From Thiobacillus denitrificans (GTDB lineage: Bacteria > Pseudomonadota > Gammaproteobacteria > Burkholderiales > Thiobacillaceae): a stretch of DNA of 33,488 nucleotides. The notes beneath the pieces were generated by a model. It was not told the origin of the DNA. It was given only the letters and a program-made list of their open reading frames with translations, and ran no database searches. Shown piece after piece: positions 18,828-29,411 of this stretch (within the stretch, counting starts at the first letter, position 1; the number at the start of each line of letters is the position of its first letter). The stretch is from positions 1,504 to 34,991 of the forward strand of contig NZ_LDUG01000052.1 in NCBI RefSeq assembly GCF_001530125.1, in the 5' to 3' direction. A program made the position numbers and the translations under genes.

Positions 18828-21800
18828 GTTCGCTCCTCCTCAAGTAATGAATGGGGTCTTTCGTTGGCACGCAGCAGCGCATAGGGAAACCGCTCGAACA
18901 CCTGCGCCAGCAGCAGGCCGTGCGCCTCACCCAGGGACCGCATGCCGACGGTTTGCCCGGTCAGCACATTATCCCACTGCGCGTGCATGCGCTCCGGCGG
19001 CAGTTCGACCCAGGTGTCGCCCCACACCGCATCGCCGACCGGCAGGCGGCCATCCTCGCCCATCAGGCTGCCGAACAGGCGCGGCACCAGGACAATCAAA
19101 GTCTCGCCCACAGCGTAGCGGGAGAAGGCGCAGAGCTGTTCCGCGCGCGCGCCGTGGGTCTTGAGCGGCAGGTAGTCGCCGTCGCGGAACAGCGCTTCGC
19201 ATTCGCGGCGCAGCGCCAGTGTCTTCCATGTCAGGTATAGCTTGATTTGCCCGTCCTGCTGCCGGTCGAGCAGCGCCGACGCGCATGCCACCGCGCCGTC
19301 CTCGGCGTGCGCTTTCTTGATCGCCTGCAGCGCCGTCTGCCGCAGCGCGTAGTCCACCGGCCGCCGGTTGTCAGGGTCGACCAGGCTGAAATCCCACAGT
19401 TCGCTGCCCTGGTAGAGGTCCGGCACGCCGGGGGACGTGAGCCGGAGCAGCACTTGCGCCAGACTGTTGAAGGCGCCTACGCACGCGACCCGCTGCGCGA
19501 ACGGCACAAAGTCGCGCAGGAACAGGTTGTTCGGCTCGGGCGCCAGCAGCGCGCGAACGAAGTCGCCGGTCGCCGCTTCGTAATCGGCGTTCGGATTCAT
19601 CCACGAACTGTGTGCCTTGGCCTCGCGCACGGCCTTCGTCATGTAGGCCTCGGCCCGTTGCGCGAGTCCGGCCAGCGCATCCGCGTCCACTGCCTCGAAC
19701 GGCCATATCCCAAGCAGGGTCTGGTATAGCAGATACTCGTCGTTGCGGCTGGGCGCACGCTCGGTGTCCAGCTTACGGCGCTTGCTGCGGTTGAGCTTGC
19801 TCCAGCGGGACAGCGCGTGGCGCCATTCGTCAGCCATCTCGGAGAGCGCGCCGAGCCGCGCCCGCACGTCCTCCGAGCGCTTGCTGTCATGGGTGGAACC
19901 GGCCAGCATGGCGTGCGGCCAGCGGCGCGCACGCGCCTGGTTCTCGTGGTGAAAGGCCGCCAGCGATACGCCGAAGCGATGTGGGTCGGCGCCGACCTCA
20001 TTCAAGGCCAGCAAGCGGTTGTACTGGTAGAAGGTGGTGTCCTCCACTGCCTTCGCCATCACCGGGCTGCTGTACTGCTGGAACTCCATGGCGAAGGCGC
20101 AAACTGCCTGCCGGTAGTCCTCGCTGCCGCCTTGTCCATGGCGCGCCAGCAGCACCTCGCGAACGAAATCGAAAATGCTGGGGTCCGCCGCCTGGCTGCG
20201 TTTCTTCGCCACCCCCACCGCCCACTCCACGTAGCGGACATCGTCCGGCGCGGTTTCACAGTTTGCGACGTAGGTGCGGTAGATCGGAAAGCTGGCGACG
20301 ATTTCGGCCAGCGCGCCGCGCAGGCTGTTGAAGGTGAAGTCGCAGGTGCGGCGGTCCACCTTGGCCAGCCGCGTGAGCTGGGCCGCCAGCACCTGCAGCT
20401 CGCCCGCCAGCGCGGTCTCCATGATCAGGTGCTTGTTGGCTCGCACCCTCTCGTCGAAATCCGGATGGGTGCGGATGAAGCCCTGATAGGTGTGGGTGAA
20501 ATGATCTTCGGCAGTGGCATCAACGAACAGGCCGCTGCACGCCGCCGCAAAGTCGTAGCCGGTGGTGCCGTGAACCGGCCATGACTCCGGCAGATGTTCG
20601 TGGGCGGCAAGAATCTTCTCCACCACCAGGTACAGCGGCCGCGCGTTTTCTTCATCCGTTTTGGGTGAAAGCGCCGCCGCCATCGCCTGCAGACGCCCGA
20701 AATATTCCTGCGGGTCATACAGGCCATCCGGATGGTCGATGCGCAGCCCGTTCACGTAGCCGCGCGCCAGCAGCTCGCGCACCAGGCGATGCGTGGCCTC
20801 GAATACCGCCGGGTTGTCCATGCGCAGTGCCGCCAGGTCGTTGATGTCGAAGAAGCGGCGATAGTTGATCTCGTCCGCCGCCACGCGCCAGTAGGCCAGC
20901 CGGTAGGCCTGGGCCTGGAGCAGTTCGTGCATCAGGTCGAAACCCTCGGCGCCTGGTGCCGCCGTGCCGTTGAATGCCGTCACGTTCTCGTCGACGAACT
21001 GCGCGATGTCGGCGCTGCCCACATACAGCGCAGCCAGGTGGTGCTTGTGCACTTCCTTGTCACGGGCGCGCTCGGCCATCGACTCCGGGGCCACGCTGTC
21101 GCGCCCCGGCAGATGGCCGAAGGCCGTGACCAGCGACTGGAACTCAAGCAGCGTCACATCCTCTGCCCCCAGGCGTGCCTGCAGACGCTCTAATTCGTGA
21201 CCCAGGATGCGTGGGTATTCGCGCGGGTCGATCGGGAAGCGGTGCTCGTAGTAGAGCACGCTGAAGGCACCCTCCTCCGCATCGAATGCGAGCTTGAGTT
21301 CGCCGCTTTCGAGCACCGCGCCGTAGTGGTCGCCCAGCACCGGCAGCAGCACCCGCCCCGGCACCTCGCCGCCGATGGCATACCAGTCGATGTCGAAGTA
21401 GTCGGCGAAGCGGGAGGCCGGGCCGTTCTCCAGCACATCCAGCCACCAGTCGTTGTCGGCGCCCATGATGCCCATGTGATTGGGCACCATGTCCATGATC
21501 TGGCCCATGCCGCGACGCTTCAGCCCCGCGACGAACTGCTCGAAGTCCTCGGCGCTGGCGATCTCCGGATTGAGGCTGCTGTGGTCGGTGATGTCGTAGC
21601 CATGGCGGCTGCCGGGGCGCGCCTTGAAGATCGGCGACAGATAGCAGTGGCTGACGCCGAGGTCGTCCAGATAGGGCAGCAGCGCCGTCGCCTGGCGCAG
21701 ATCGAAGTCGCGGTTCAGCTGCAGCCGGTAGGTGGCGCGCGGAATCCACAGGCGCACGCCCGCCGCCGTTCCCCCGCCGGCGGGGCCGGGAACCTGGACC

Positions 21801-23998
21801 ACCGGCCGTTCCTGGCGCAGCGCCGGCAAAATGGCCTGCAGATAGGCGCTGTCGTGCCACGCCTCCAGATTGAGCGGCATCTTCAGCCGCCAGTTCGGGT
21901 AGGTCGGCTCCACCGTGCCTGGCAGGTTGGGCTGCTCGTGCACGCCGAAGCCGTCTTCCAGCTGTAGCAGCAGCAGCTTGGACGGCGCCCGCGCCAGATA
22001 GGTGTAGACCGCGGCCGCCAGTTCCGGCGTCATCTCGGGGAAGGCCACCGGCTGCATCCCGCTGCCGGGCGGCAGCACACCCTCGCCTTCCAGCGCCACC
22101 AGCAGTTGCGCGCGGTCCTCCGAACGGGTGACCACCTGCTGGTTGCGCACCTCGTCGTCCGGAAACAGGTGCAGTTGTGCGCGCAGGTCGATGTCCAGCC
22201 CCTGCCAGAAGCCCGCCAGCGTCGGCAGGTCGTGGGTGGTCACCGCGGCGGCGGCATTCTCCGGGTAGGCCTGCGGCGGCTGCAGCCGGCCGTTGTCCTG
22301 CCGTTCGAAATACAGCAGCCGCGTCGACAGCACACTCATCGGCCGCAGCGCGCCGCGCACCTCGTCCGGCACCGTGCCGAGGTCCTCGCCCACCACCAGG
22401 CAGCGGTTGCGCTGGCTCTCCAGCGCGAGGATGCCGAGCAGGTCCTCGAACGGATACAGGACGTAGGCGCCTTCTGCGATGGGCAGCCCGCGCGCCACCC
22501 AGTAAAGCCGCTGCAGCCCCATCACGTGGTCCAGGCGCAGCGCACCGGAATCGCGCATGTTGGCGCGCAGGAGTTCGATGAAAGGCGCGTAGGCCGCGTC
22601 GGTCAGCCGGTGCGGAATCCATGGCGGCAGGCCCCAGTCCTGCCCCATGCGGTTGATCAAGTCAGGCGGCGCGCCGGTGCTGGCGCCGAGCGCGTAGAGT
22701 TCGCGCCGCCGCCAAACCGCGGCGCCGCCTTCCGCCACGCCGATCGCCAGATCGAGCATGACGCCGATGCCGAGCCCCAGCTCCCACGAACGGGTGCCGG
22801 CTGCGGCCAGTTGCCTGGACGCCTGCCACTGCAGGTATTCGAAAAACTCCACCCGTTCCAGATGGGCCTCGCAGAAGGATTCCACCTCAGGCGCGTGCGG
22901 GTCGCGATAGGCCTCGGGCCACGCCGGCCAGCCCCACACCGCGCTGTCCTGCCCGCGGAAATGTTCCTGCAGCGCCTCGAACAGCGCCTGCTTGCGCAGG
23001 CCCTCGCCCTGCCCGGCCTGGAAGGCGCGGAACACCTGCGCCCGCTCGCTGTCGCGGTCCAGGTGCGTGCTGCGGAAATGCGCGTAGAGGGCGTCTAGAA
23101 CCTGCGACTTGACCTCCGCCACGCCGCGATAATCGACCTGGTCGGCGGCGCGCAGTGCCCGCAGCCGTGCCTGGAATGGCGGCTCGTGCACCATCGCCCG
23201 GGCCGCCGCGCACTCGGCGAAATCGGCGATGGCCTCGACGTCGAGGTAGAGCGTGTTGAAGAACGAGCGGCTGGAAGGACTGTAGGGGCTGGCGTGTTCG
23301 GGGGCGTCCGGGAACAGCGCATGCAGCGGATTGAGCAGCACGGTGCCGGCCCCGGCCGCGGCGCAGTATTCGATCATGTTGCGCAGATCGCCGAAGTCGC
23401 CGATGCCCCAATTGCGTTCGGAGCGGATGCCGTAGAGCTGGGCGGCGAAGCCCCACGCGCGTCCCTCGCCCTGAATCGCCGGCGGCAGATAGCAGGCGGC
23501 GGGGGCGACGATGAACGACATCTCGGCCGTCTCGCTGTGGCCATCGGCGCGTTCGAGGATGAAGCGGTGATAGCCCGGCTCCACCGGCATGTCCAGCGGC
23601 AGCACTCGCCGCACGAAAGTCTGGCCGTCGAGATCGCAGCGCCCGGCCGCCGCCAGATCCGCCGGCACACACTCGCCACTGTCTTCGGCCCCCGACTCGC
23701 GGCGCAGGCGCCAGCGCCAGGTCCGCTTCTCATCGGCGAGCGGCAGCGCGATGGCGATGCGATGTGGCCGCGCCAGCTCGCGCACCACCAGCACCGGCGG
23801 CAGCGGCCGCGCCCACTCGCGCCGCACCAGCGTCTGCAGGGACGCTGCCGTCTCTGCGTCGATATTCGCCGGCAGCCCCATGCTGGCGAGCAGGGCGCGC
23901 CGGGTCGCGTCGGGGGTGTGATGGAAACCGTCCCAGATGTCGCGGTAGCCGGGCAGCACCCCGCAGCGCTCGCACAGCTGGTCGAGCAGCGTGCTCAT
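18824..23998 (-). CDS. malQ-treY: Fused 4-alpha-glucanotransferase / maltooligosyl trehalose synthase
   Basis: One uninterrupted 1724-aa frame with two enzymes. Residues ~1-735 are MalQ (amylomaltase, GH77), which disproportionates maltooligosaccharides: SPYSPSSRSFFNTLYLD, RLDHVMGL with nucleophile Asp490, VVGEDLGTVP and THDLPTLAGFW are all intact. A Pro/Gly-rich linker (PGPAGGGTAAG) leads to TreY from residue ~750: IPRATYRLQLN, PNHMGIMG, GLRIDHPDGLYDP with Asp1088, and GTTGYDF. TreY isomerises the reducing end of maltodextrins to a terminal trehalose unit. ATG 23998-23996 overlaps the treZ stop (ATGA); an upstream open extension to 24163 lies inside treZ and was rejected. The fusion should couple chain rebuilding to trehalose formation. 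No frameshift or internal stop is visible. Confidence 0.96.
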   Translation of the reverse strand: MSTLLDQLCERCGVLPGYRDIWDGFHHTPDATRRALLASMGLPANIDAETAASLQTLVRREWARPLPPVLVVRELARPHRIAIALPLADEKRTWRWRLRRESGAEDSGECVPADLAAAGRCDLDGQTFVRRVLPLDMPVEPGYHRFILERADGHSETAEMSFIVAPAACYLPPAIQGEGRAWGFAAQLYGIRSERNWGIGDFGDLRNMIEYCAAAGAGTVLLNPLHALFPDAPEHASPYSPSSRSFFNTLYLDVEAIADFAECAAARAMVHEPPFQARLRALRAADQVDYRGVAEVKSQVLDALYAHFRSTHLDRDSERAQVFRAFQAGQGEGLRKQALFEALQEHFRGQDSAVWGWPAWPEAYRDPHAPEVESFCEAHLERVEFFEYLQWQASRQLAAAGTRSWELGLGIGVMLDLAIGVAEGGAAVWRRRELYALGASTGAPPDLINRMGQDWGLPPWIPHRLTDAAYAPFIELLRANMRDSGALRLDHVMGLQRLYWVARGLPIAEGAYVLYPFEDLLGILALESQRNRCLVVGEDLGTVPDEVRGALRPMSVLSTRLLYFERQDNGRLQPPQAYPENAAAAVTTHDLPTLAGFWQGLDIDLRAQLHLFPDDEVRNQQVVTRSEDRAQLLVALEGEGVLPPGSGMQPVAFPEMTPELAAAVYTYLARAPSKLLLLQLEDGFGVHEQPNLPGTVEPTYPNWRLKMPLNLEAWHDSAYLQAILPALRQERPVVQVPGPAGGGTAAGVRLWIPRATYRLQLNRDFDLRQATALLPYLDDLGVSHCYLSPIFKARPGSRHGYDITDHSSLNPEIASAEDFEQFVAGLKRRGMGQIMDMVPNHMGIMGADNDWWLDVLENGPASRFADYFDIDWYAIGGEVPGRVLLPVLGDHYGAVLESGELKLAFDAEEGAFSVLYYEHRFPIDPREYPRILGHELERLQARLGAEDVTLLEFQSLVTAFGHLPGRDSVAPESMAERARDKEVHKHHLAALYVGSADIAQFVDENVTAFNGTAAPGAEGFDLMHELLQAQAYRLAYWRVAADEINYRRFFDINDLAALRMDNPAVFEATHRLVRELLARGYVNGLRIDHPDGLYDPQEYFGRLQAMAAALSPKTDEENARPLYLVVEKILAAHEHLPESWPVHGTTGYDFAAACSGLFVDATAEDHFTHTYQGFIRTHPDFDERVRANKHLIMETALAGELQVLAAQLTRLAKVDRRTCDFTFNSLRGALAEIVASFPIYRTYVANCETAPDDVRYVEWAVGVAKKRSQAADPSIFDFVREVLLARHGQGGSEDYRQAVCAFAMEFQQYSSPVMAKAVEDTTFYQYNRLLALNEVGADPHRFGVSLAAFHHENQARARRWPHAMLAGSTHDSKRSEDVRARLGALSEMADEWRHALSRWSKLNRSKRRKLDTERAPSRNDEYLLYQTLLGIWPFEAVDADALAGLAQRAEAYMTKAVREAKAHSSWMNPNADYEAATGDFVRALLAPEPNNLFLRDFVPFAQRVACVGAFNSLAQVLLRLTSPGVPDLYQGSELWDFSLVDPDNRRPVDYALRQTALQAIKKAHAEDGAVACASALLDRQQDGQIKLYLTWKTLALRRECEALFRDGDYLPLKTHGARAEQLCAFSRYAVGETLIVLVPRLFGSLMGEDGRLPVGDAVWGDTWVELPPERMHAQWDNVLTGQTVGMRSLGEAHGLLLAQVFERFPYALLRANERPHSLLEEERT

Positions 23999-25809
23999 GG
24001 CGATTCCTCTAGCGTCCACCACACTGACCACGGTCCCAGCACGCCCTGCGCTGCCGCCATGGACAAGGCAAACACCGTTTTCCCGGGCGGGGCGGCCGCG
24101 CTGATCGCCTCGCCGGACAGGTTCGCCAGCAGCCGCAGCGTCGAGCCGTCGCCGAGGCGCCACTTCACCCGCAGGCCAGCGGGAGCAAACGCCTCGAAGG
24201 TGCCGGCATGCCCGCCCATGCCGCGCAGCCGCGGCACGATGACTTGCCGGCGCAGCCGCAGCAGTTCGCGGTAATAGATCAGCCAGTCCGTGCGTTCCGG
24301 GTCGCCGAGCGAATCCCAGTCGAGTTTCGAGGCGACAAAGGTTTCGGGCTGGTTGGGGTCGGGGATCGCTGCCTGCGTCGCCGCGTCGGCGAAGCGTGCG
24401 AACTTGCGAAACTCGCGCCGCCGCCCTTCTGTCACCGCCTCGCGCAGTTCACCGCCAAAGTCGCAGAAAAACCGGAACGGCGTCGCCGCGGCGAACTCCT
24501 CGCCCATGAACAGCAGGGGAATGGCCGGTGCCAGCAGATAAACCGCCGCCGCTGCGCGCACCGCCGGTGCCGGCGCAAGCTGGCCGATGCGCTCACCGAA
24601 CGCGCGGTTGCCCACCTGGTCGTGGTTCTGCAAAAAGGACACGAAGGCCTGCGGCGGCAGGTGCGCGCTCGGCTCGCCGCGCGCCATGTGGTCGCGATAG
24701 GCCGACGCCTCGCCCTGATAGGCGAAGCCCTGCGTCAGGCAGCGCCCGAGATGGCGGACAGGCGCATCGGCATAGTCTGCGTAATAGCCGTCGACCTCGC
24801 CCGCAGCGAGGACATGCAGCGCGTGGTGAATGTCGTCGTTCCACTGCGCGGCGTAGCGGCCCGCGCCCAGATAGCGCGCCTCGTTGGCGTCGTTCTCCAG
24901 GATCAGGTGCACCTGGCGTTCGGGGCCGACCGCCGCATGCACCCGCGCCGCCAGTTCGGTGAGGATGTGCGGCGCGGAGTCGTCGATGATCGCGTGCACC
25001 GCATCCAGGCGCAGGCCGTCGAAGTGGTATTCCTGCAGCCAGTACAGCGCGTTGTGGATGAAGAACTCGCGCACCGGGCGGCTGTCCGGCCCGTCGAAGT
25101 TGATCGCCGCGCCCCACAGCGTGTGATGGCGTTCGGTGAAGAATTGTCTCGCGTAAACGTGGAGGTAGTTACCCTCCGGGCCGAAGTGGTTGTACACCAC
25201 GTCCAGCAGCACCATCAGGCCCTTCGCGTGCGCCGCCTGGACCAAGGCTTTTAAATCCTCCGGCCGGCCGTAGCAGCTGTCCGGCGCGAACAGCAGCGCG
25301 CCGTCGTAGCCCCAGTTGCGTACGCCCGGGAAATCCGCCACCGGCATCAACTCGATCGCCGTCACGCCCAGTTCGACCAGGTAATCCAGCCGCTTCATCA
25401 CGCCGGCGAAGGTCCCTTCCGACGAGAAGGTGCCGACGTGCAGTTCGTACACCACCGCCGCTTCCCACGGCCTGCCGCGCCATGTGTCGTCGTGCCAATC
25501 AAACGCCGCGGGGTCGACCACCTCGCTGGCGCCGTGCACGTCGTCCGGGTTGGCGCGCGAAACCGGGTCCGGCACGCACAGGCCGTCGATGACTTCGAAG
25601 CGGTAGCGCGTGCCGGCCCCGACACCGGGCACACTGCACTCGAACCAGCCGTCGCCACAGGCAGTCATCGGCAGCACCGCTTCGCGCGCGCCATCGGCGA
25701 TGCACAGGCCCACCCGCTCGCAGCCGGGCGCCCACAGGCGGAAGTGCACGCCGTCCGGCGTGATCCGCGTCCCGAATGGCATGTCATGTTGTCGTATGGC
25801 CAAATCCAT
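23995..25809 (-). CDS. treZ: Malto-oligosyltrehalose trehalohydrolase
   Basis: GH13 hydrolase that releases trehalose from maltooligosyl-trehalose made by TreY. The 604-aa product has the N-terminal CBM48-like domain (FRLWAPGCERVGL), VYELHVGTFSSEGTF, DVVYNHFGPEGNYL, FDGLRLDAVHAI with nucleophile Asp269, ILENDANEARYL, and FLQNHDQVGNR. Catalytic motifs are complete. ATG 25809-25807 directly abuts GGGAGG, which is too close for a ribosome site; the in-frame TTG at 25803 (about six bases from it) or ATG at 25782 may be the true start. It follows treS-mak by seven bases and overlaps malQ-treY. Confidence 0.96.
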   Translation of the reverse strand: MDLAIRQHDMPFGTRITPDGVHFRLWAPGCERVGLCIADGAREAVLPMTACGDGWFECSVPGVGAGTRYRFEVIDGLCVPDPVSRANPDDVHGASEVVDPAAFDWHDDTWRGRPWEAAVVYELHVGTFSSEGTFAGVMKRLDYLVELGVTAIELMPVADFPGVRNWGYDGALLFAPDSCYGRPEDLKALVQAAHAKGLMVLLDVVYNHFGPEGNYLHVYARQFFTERHHTLWGAAINFDGPDSRPVREFFIHNALYWLQEYHFDGLRLDAVHAIIDDSAPHILTELAARVHAAVGPERQVHLILENDANEARYLGAGRYAAQWNDDIHHALHVLAAGEVDGYYADYADAPVRHLGRCLTQGFAYQGEASAYRDHMARGEPSAHLPPQAFVSFLQNHDQVGNRAFGERIGQLAPAPAVRAAAAVYLLAPAIPLLFMGEEFAAATPFRFFCDFGGELREAVTEGRRREFRKFARFADAATQAAIPDPNQPETFVASKLDWDSLGDPERTDWLIYYRELLRLRRQVIVPRLRGMGGHAGTFEAFAPAGLRVKWRLGDGSTLRLLANLSGEAISAAAPPGKTVFALSMAAAQGVLGPWSVWWTLEESP

Positions 25810-25816
25810 CCTCCCT

Positions 25817-28800
25817 TCAGCGCCGCGTCACCTGGATCAGGCGCCGCATGGCAGCGCCGACGCCGGTCGAATGCCGCGCAAGTGCGTCGTTCACCTGCAA
25901 GATTGTTTTCTCGGCGAGGAACAGGGTCATCAGCGCCTCGGCTTCCGCGGGATTGGCCGGGAACGACGGATGCCCGGTCATCGCCTTGCGGTAGCGCTGG
26001 AAGAATGCCCGACGTGCCGCCCGCTCCCAGTCGTCGACATGGTGCTGCAGCGCCGCGCCCACCTCCGGCGAATCGCTGGCCACTTCGCCCAGCGCGGCGG
26101 CCCCGGCCTCGCTCAGGGAGAGCAGCATGCCCGCCACATCCTGCAGCGGCGTGTGCTTGCGGCGACGCTCGGCCCAACTGCGTCCCGGTTCCCCGCCGTA
26201 GTTGGCGATCAGGAAATCGTTGCTCACCAGCCAGACCTGGCCGAGGTGATAGTTGCCGTGACAGCGCGTCTTCATCGCATCCACCCGCACCCCAGCCGCC
26301 CGCAGAATGCGTCGATAAAGCCGTGGGCGCGCCGCGCGCAGACTGTGGGCGAGGGTCTGTGCCGCGTCGGGCAGCTGCGGCAAGGCCTGCTCCAACAGGT
26401 CGAACATCGCTTCCATCTCGTGCCGCACCGTGTTGACCCAGTCGACGATATCGGCCGCGCTGACGGGTTCGCTGCCAAAGGCGCCCGCTTCGTCGGGCAA
26501 GGCCAGCGCCTGGTGGAATTGCGCCGTGCGCAAACCCAGCGTCTTCATCAGCGCCAGATAGGCGGTGTGGCGGCCATTCGGCGGCGGCTCGGAACTGGCG
26601 CGGCACGCATCCAGATAGCGCGCCAGATAATCCAGCGTGTAGTGCCAGGCGTCGCCCTGGTTTTCCGCATAGCGCTCGAGGATCGCCAGTGTCGAACGCT
26701 GCCCCTGCGCGGCTGCAAATTCCACCGTGCCGGCCAGTTGCGGCACGTGGGGAAACTTTGCGGTCAGGAAGCGCGATATTTCCAGCTCCGGATGCGTCCC
26801 CTCCAGCAGCCAGCGGTAGCTCTTCAGCACCAGCCGGTCATCCAGATTCACCCGCAGACGTCCGTGCTCGGAAACCTCGTGAGTGATGAGCGCGGAGCCG
26901 ACCGGACAGGCAAATCCAGGATAGGCGTCGGTCGCGTTGAACACCATCGAGCCATCGCCAAAGTCGAGCGTCTCGCCCCGCTCCATCGCTGCCACCACGG
27001 CGCAGCAGAAGCGGTCGTCCCAGAAGGCGTCGAACAGCACGCCGACCCGCGCACGCCGCCGCACCTTGGCCAGGGTGGCGTGCAGCAGCGTGCCGACACG
27101 GCCTTCGTCCTCGTCCTCCCAGGCCAGCGCCAGCGGAATGGCGTAGCGATGGACCTCGGCGTTAGCCAGCGTGACCGCGACCGTGGCCAGCAGCCAGCTG
27201 CCGGTGTCGCTGGCCCATTCGCGCATCACGTCGAACGCGTATTTCTCAACCGCCGCGTCGCGATCCGCGAACCAGCTCTGCGCCTGGAAGTAGCGCGGCA
27301 TGATCTGCCGCTCGAGCTGCTCCCGTGCGCGCCGTGCCATCAACGGGTTCACGCCCTCGCCGTCTTCCGCGCGCGCGAACAAGGTGCGCCAGCCACTGTC
27401 CACCAGCACCAGCACCGGCAGATCCGGCGGCACCGGGCGCTCCTCGTGCCAGGCCGGCGCCTCCACATCGGTCGCCAGGCGGAAGGAATAGAAGCCATGC
27501 CCGCTGAGGGTGAGCAGATAGGGCAGATCGCCGATCGGCGGGAAGCGGCTGCGGCCCATCAACTCCACCGGCACCCGCTGCCTGAATGCGGACAGGTCCA
27601 GTTCCACCGCCTGCGGCGCGCGCGACAGATTGGCCACGCACAGGATCGCCTCGCCCTCGTACTCGCGCAGATAGGCCAGGATTTTGCGGTTGCCCGGCCG
27701 CAGGAAGCGCAGCGTGCCGCGGCCAAAGGCGCTGTTCGCACGGCGCATGGCGATCAGCCGCCGCGTCCAGTTGAGCAGCGAGGATGGATTGCGCTGCTGT
27801 GCCGCCACGTTCGCCGCGCCGAAGCCGTAGACGGGATCGTCGATCAGCGGCAGGAAAAGGCGCGCCGGATCGGCGGTGGAAAATCCGCCGTTGGCGCCGC
27901 CGTTCCACTGCATGGGGGTGCGCACGCCATTGCGGTCGCCGAGCAGGATATTGTCGCCCATGCCGATCTCGTCGCCGTAATAGAGAATCGGCGAGCCCGG
28001 CATCGTCATCAGCAGCAGATTCATCAGTTCGGTGCGATGGCGGTCGTTGTCCAGCAACGGCGCCAGCCGGCGGCGGATGCCGAGGTTAAGGCGTGCCTGC
28101 GCGTCGCTGGCATAGGTCTGGTAGAGATAGTCGCGCTCGCGGTCGGTCACCATCTCCAGCGTCAGCTCGTCGTGGTTGCGCAGGAACACCGCCCACTGGC
28201 AGCTGTCCGGAATGTCCGGCGTCTGCTCCATGATCTCGACGATCGGGTGGCGGTCCTCCTGCGCGATCGCCATGTACATGCGCGGCATCAGCGGGAAGTG
28301 ATAGGCCATGTGGCACTCGTCGCCATCGCCAAAATACTCGCGCACGTCCTCCGGCCACTGGTTCGCCTCCGCCAGGAACATGCGGTTGCTGTAGTGCTGG
28401 TCGAGTTCGGCGCGCATCTGCCTGATCACAGCATGCGTCTCCGCCAGATTCTCATTGTTGGTGCCCTCGCGCTCGCACAGATAGGGCACCGCATCCAGCC
28501 GCATGCCGTCAACGCCGGCATCGAACCAGAAGCGCATGGCTTTCATCAGCGCCTTGAACACATGCGGATTGGCGAAGTTGAGGTCGGGCTGGTGCGAGAA
28601 GAATCGATGCCAATAATACGCCTGTGCCGCCTCGTCCCAGGTCCAGTTGGATTTTTCCGTGTCGCTGAAAATGATGCGCGTGCCGTCGTACTTCGCATCG
28701 CTGTCGCTCCACACGTAGTAATCGCGCTTGGCCGATCCCGGCGGTGCCAGGCGCGCCGCCTGAAACCAGGGGTGCTGGTCCGAGGTGTGGTTGATCACCA

Positions 28801-29113
28801 GCTCGGTGATCACGCGTAGGTCGCGGCGGTGGGCTTCGTCGATGAAGCTGCGGAAATCCGCCATCTCGCCGAAGCCGGGGTGGACGTTGTGATAGTCGGA
28901 AATGTCGTAGCCGTCGTCGCGCCCCGGCGACGGATAGAACGGCAGCAGCCAGAGCGTGTTCACCCCCAGCTCCTGCAGATAATCGAGCTTGGCGATCAGG
29001 CCGGGGAAATCGCCCACGCCGTCGCCGTTGCCGTCGAAAAAGGCCTTGACGTGCAACTCATAGATGATCGCGTCCTTGTACCAAAGCGGGTCTTCTTCCA
29101 TAGGCTCCTGCAT
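25817..29113 (-). CDS. treS: Trehalose synthase fused to a maltokinase-like domain with lost catalytic aspartates
   Basis: The 1098-aa protein joins TreS (residues ~1-550, maltose-trehalose isomerase, GH13) to a Mak/Pep2-type maltokinase domain (~620-1098). TreS motifs are intact: [35 protein letters not shown] with nucleophile Asp207, FLAEANQWP and FLRNHDEL. The kinase part keeps [19 protein letters not shown] and the [17 protein letters not shown] tail. Its catalytic motif HGDYHLGQV, however, reads HGNYHLGQV (Asn954) and the metal motif IDFEGEP reads ANYGGEP (Asn971). The spacing between the two positions (17) matches active maltokinases, so the loss is unambiguous. I infer an active isomerase with a dead kinase module. 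The ATG at 29101 may be the true start, being preceded by AGGAG. First gene of the tre operon. Confidence 0.95.
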   Translation of the reverse strand: MQEPMEEDPLWYKDAIIYELHVKAFFDGNGDGVGDFPGLIAKLDYLQELGVNTLWLLPFYPSPGRDDGYDISDYHNVHPGFGEMADFRSFIDEAHRRDLRVITELVINHTSDQHPWFQAARLAPPGSAKRDYYVWSDSDAKYDGTRIIFSDTEKSNWTWDEAAQAYYWHRFFSHQPDLNFANPHVFKALMKAMRFWFDAGVDGMRLDAVPYLCEREGTNNENLAETHAVIRQMRAELDQHYSNRMFLAEANQWPEDVREYFGDGDECHMAYHFPLMPRMYMAIAQEDRHPIVEIMEQTPDIPDSCQWAVFLRNHDELTLEMVTDRERDYLYQTYASDAQARLNLGIRRRLAPLLDNDRHRTELMNLLLMTMPGSPILYYGDEIGMGDNILLGDRNGVRTPMQWNGGANGGFSTADPARLFLPLIDDPVYGFGAANVAAQQRNPSSLLNWTRRLIAMRRANSAFGRGTLRFLRPGNRKILAYLREYEGEAILCVANLSRAPQAVELDLSAFRQRVPVELMGRSRFPPIGDLPYLLTLSGHGFYSFRLATDVEAPAWHEERPVPPDLPVLVLVDSGWRTLFARAEDGEGVNPLMARRAREQLERQIMPRYFQAQSWFADRDAAVEKYAFDVMREWASDTGSWLLATVAVTLANAEVHRYAIPLALAWEDEDEGRVGTLLHATLAKVRRRARVGVLFDAFWDDRFCCAVVAAMERGETLDFGDGSMVFNATDAYPGFACPVGSALITHEVSEHGRLRVNLDDRLVLKSYRWLLEGTHPELEISRFLTAKFPHVPQLAGTVEFAAAQGQRSTLAILERYAENQGDAWHYTLDYLARYLDACRASSEPPPNGRHTAYLALMKTLGLRTAQFHQALALPDEAGAFGSEPVSAADIVDWVNTVRHEMEAMFDLLEQALPQLPDAAQTLAHSLRAARPRLYRRILRAAGVRVDAMKTRCHGNYHLGQVWLVSNDFLIANYGGEPGRSWAERRRKHTPLQDVAGMLLSLSEAGAAALGEVASDSPEVGAALQHHVDDWERAARRAFFQRYRKAMTGHPSFPANPAEAEALMTLFLAEKTILQVNDALARHSTGVGAAMRRLIQVTRR

Positions 29114-29411
29114 TCCGCGTTGAAGTGCCCGGCATCCAGGCTGACTGTCGGGCGGGTAGTTGACTATGCTTAAGAATAGATGCTAATGCCCGTCGTGCTT
29201 GAGCGTTCGGGCGACAACCGGAGGTCCGGCGGCGTAGTTGGGGGGCAGGCAACAGTCGACGGGGCACGGCTTTCGTCGCGGCACGGGTGATCTGCCTGTA
29301 CGGCGCCACCCACCCTCTTCGTGATCTGAAGCGAGCACTGTCTATATTGAGACTGCTCGTCCAGTCGGATTCTCACTTCGTTCTTCAAGTCAGAAAGGCT
29401 CCTGAAACATC
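29114..29411. promoter_or_regulatory. Divergent intergenic region between treS and the PRC-barrel gene
   Basis: About 300 bases without a gene. It must contain the promoter of the tre operon (minus) and of the PRC-barrel gene (plus). An AT-rich patch at about 29158-29188 is a candidate for treS control, and TTGAGA with TTCTCA 17 bases later (29347-29375) is a weak candidate for the plus-strand gene. No repeat, RNA gene or clear operator was found. Confidence 0.4.

Noticed and set aside
25610..28819. Very long open frame (over 1000 codons) on the plus strand opposite treZ and treS-mak
   Set aside because: It is antisense to two genes with complete catalytic motifs. The translation is rich in His, Arg, Gln and Val without domain structure, as expected for the mirror frame of GC-rich coding DNA.
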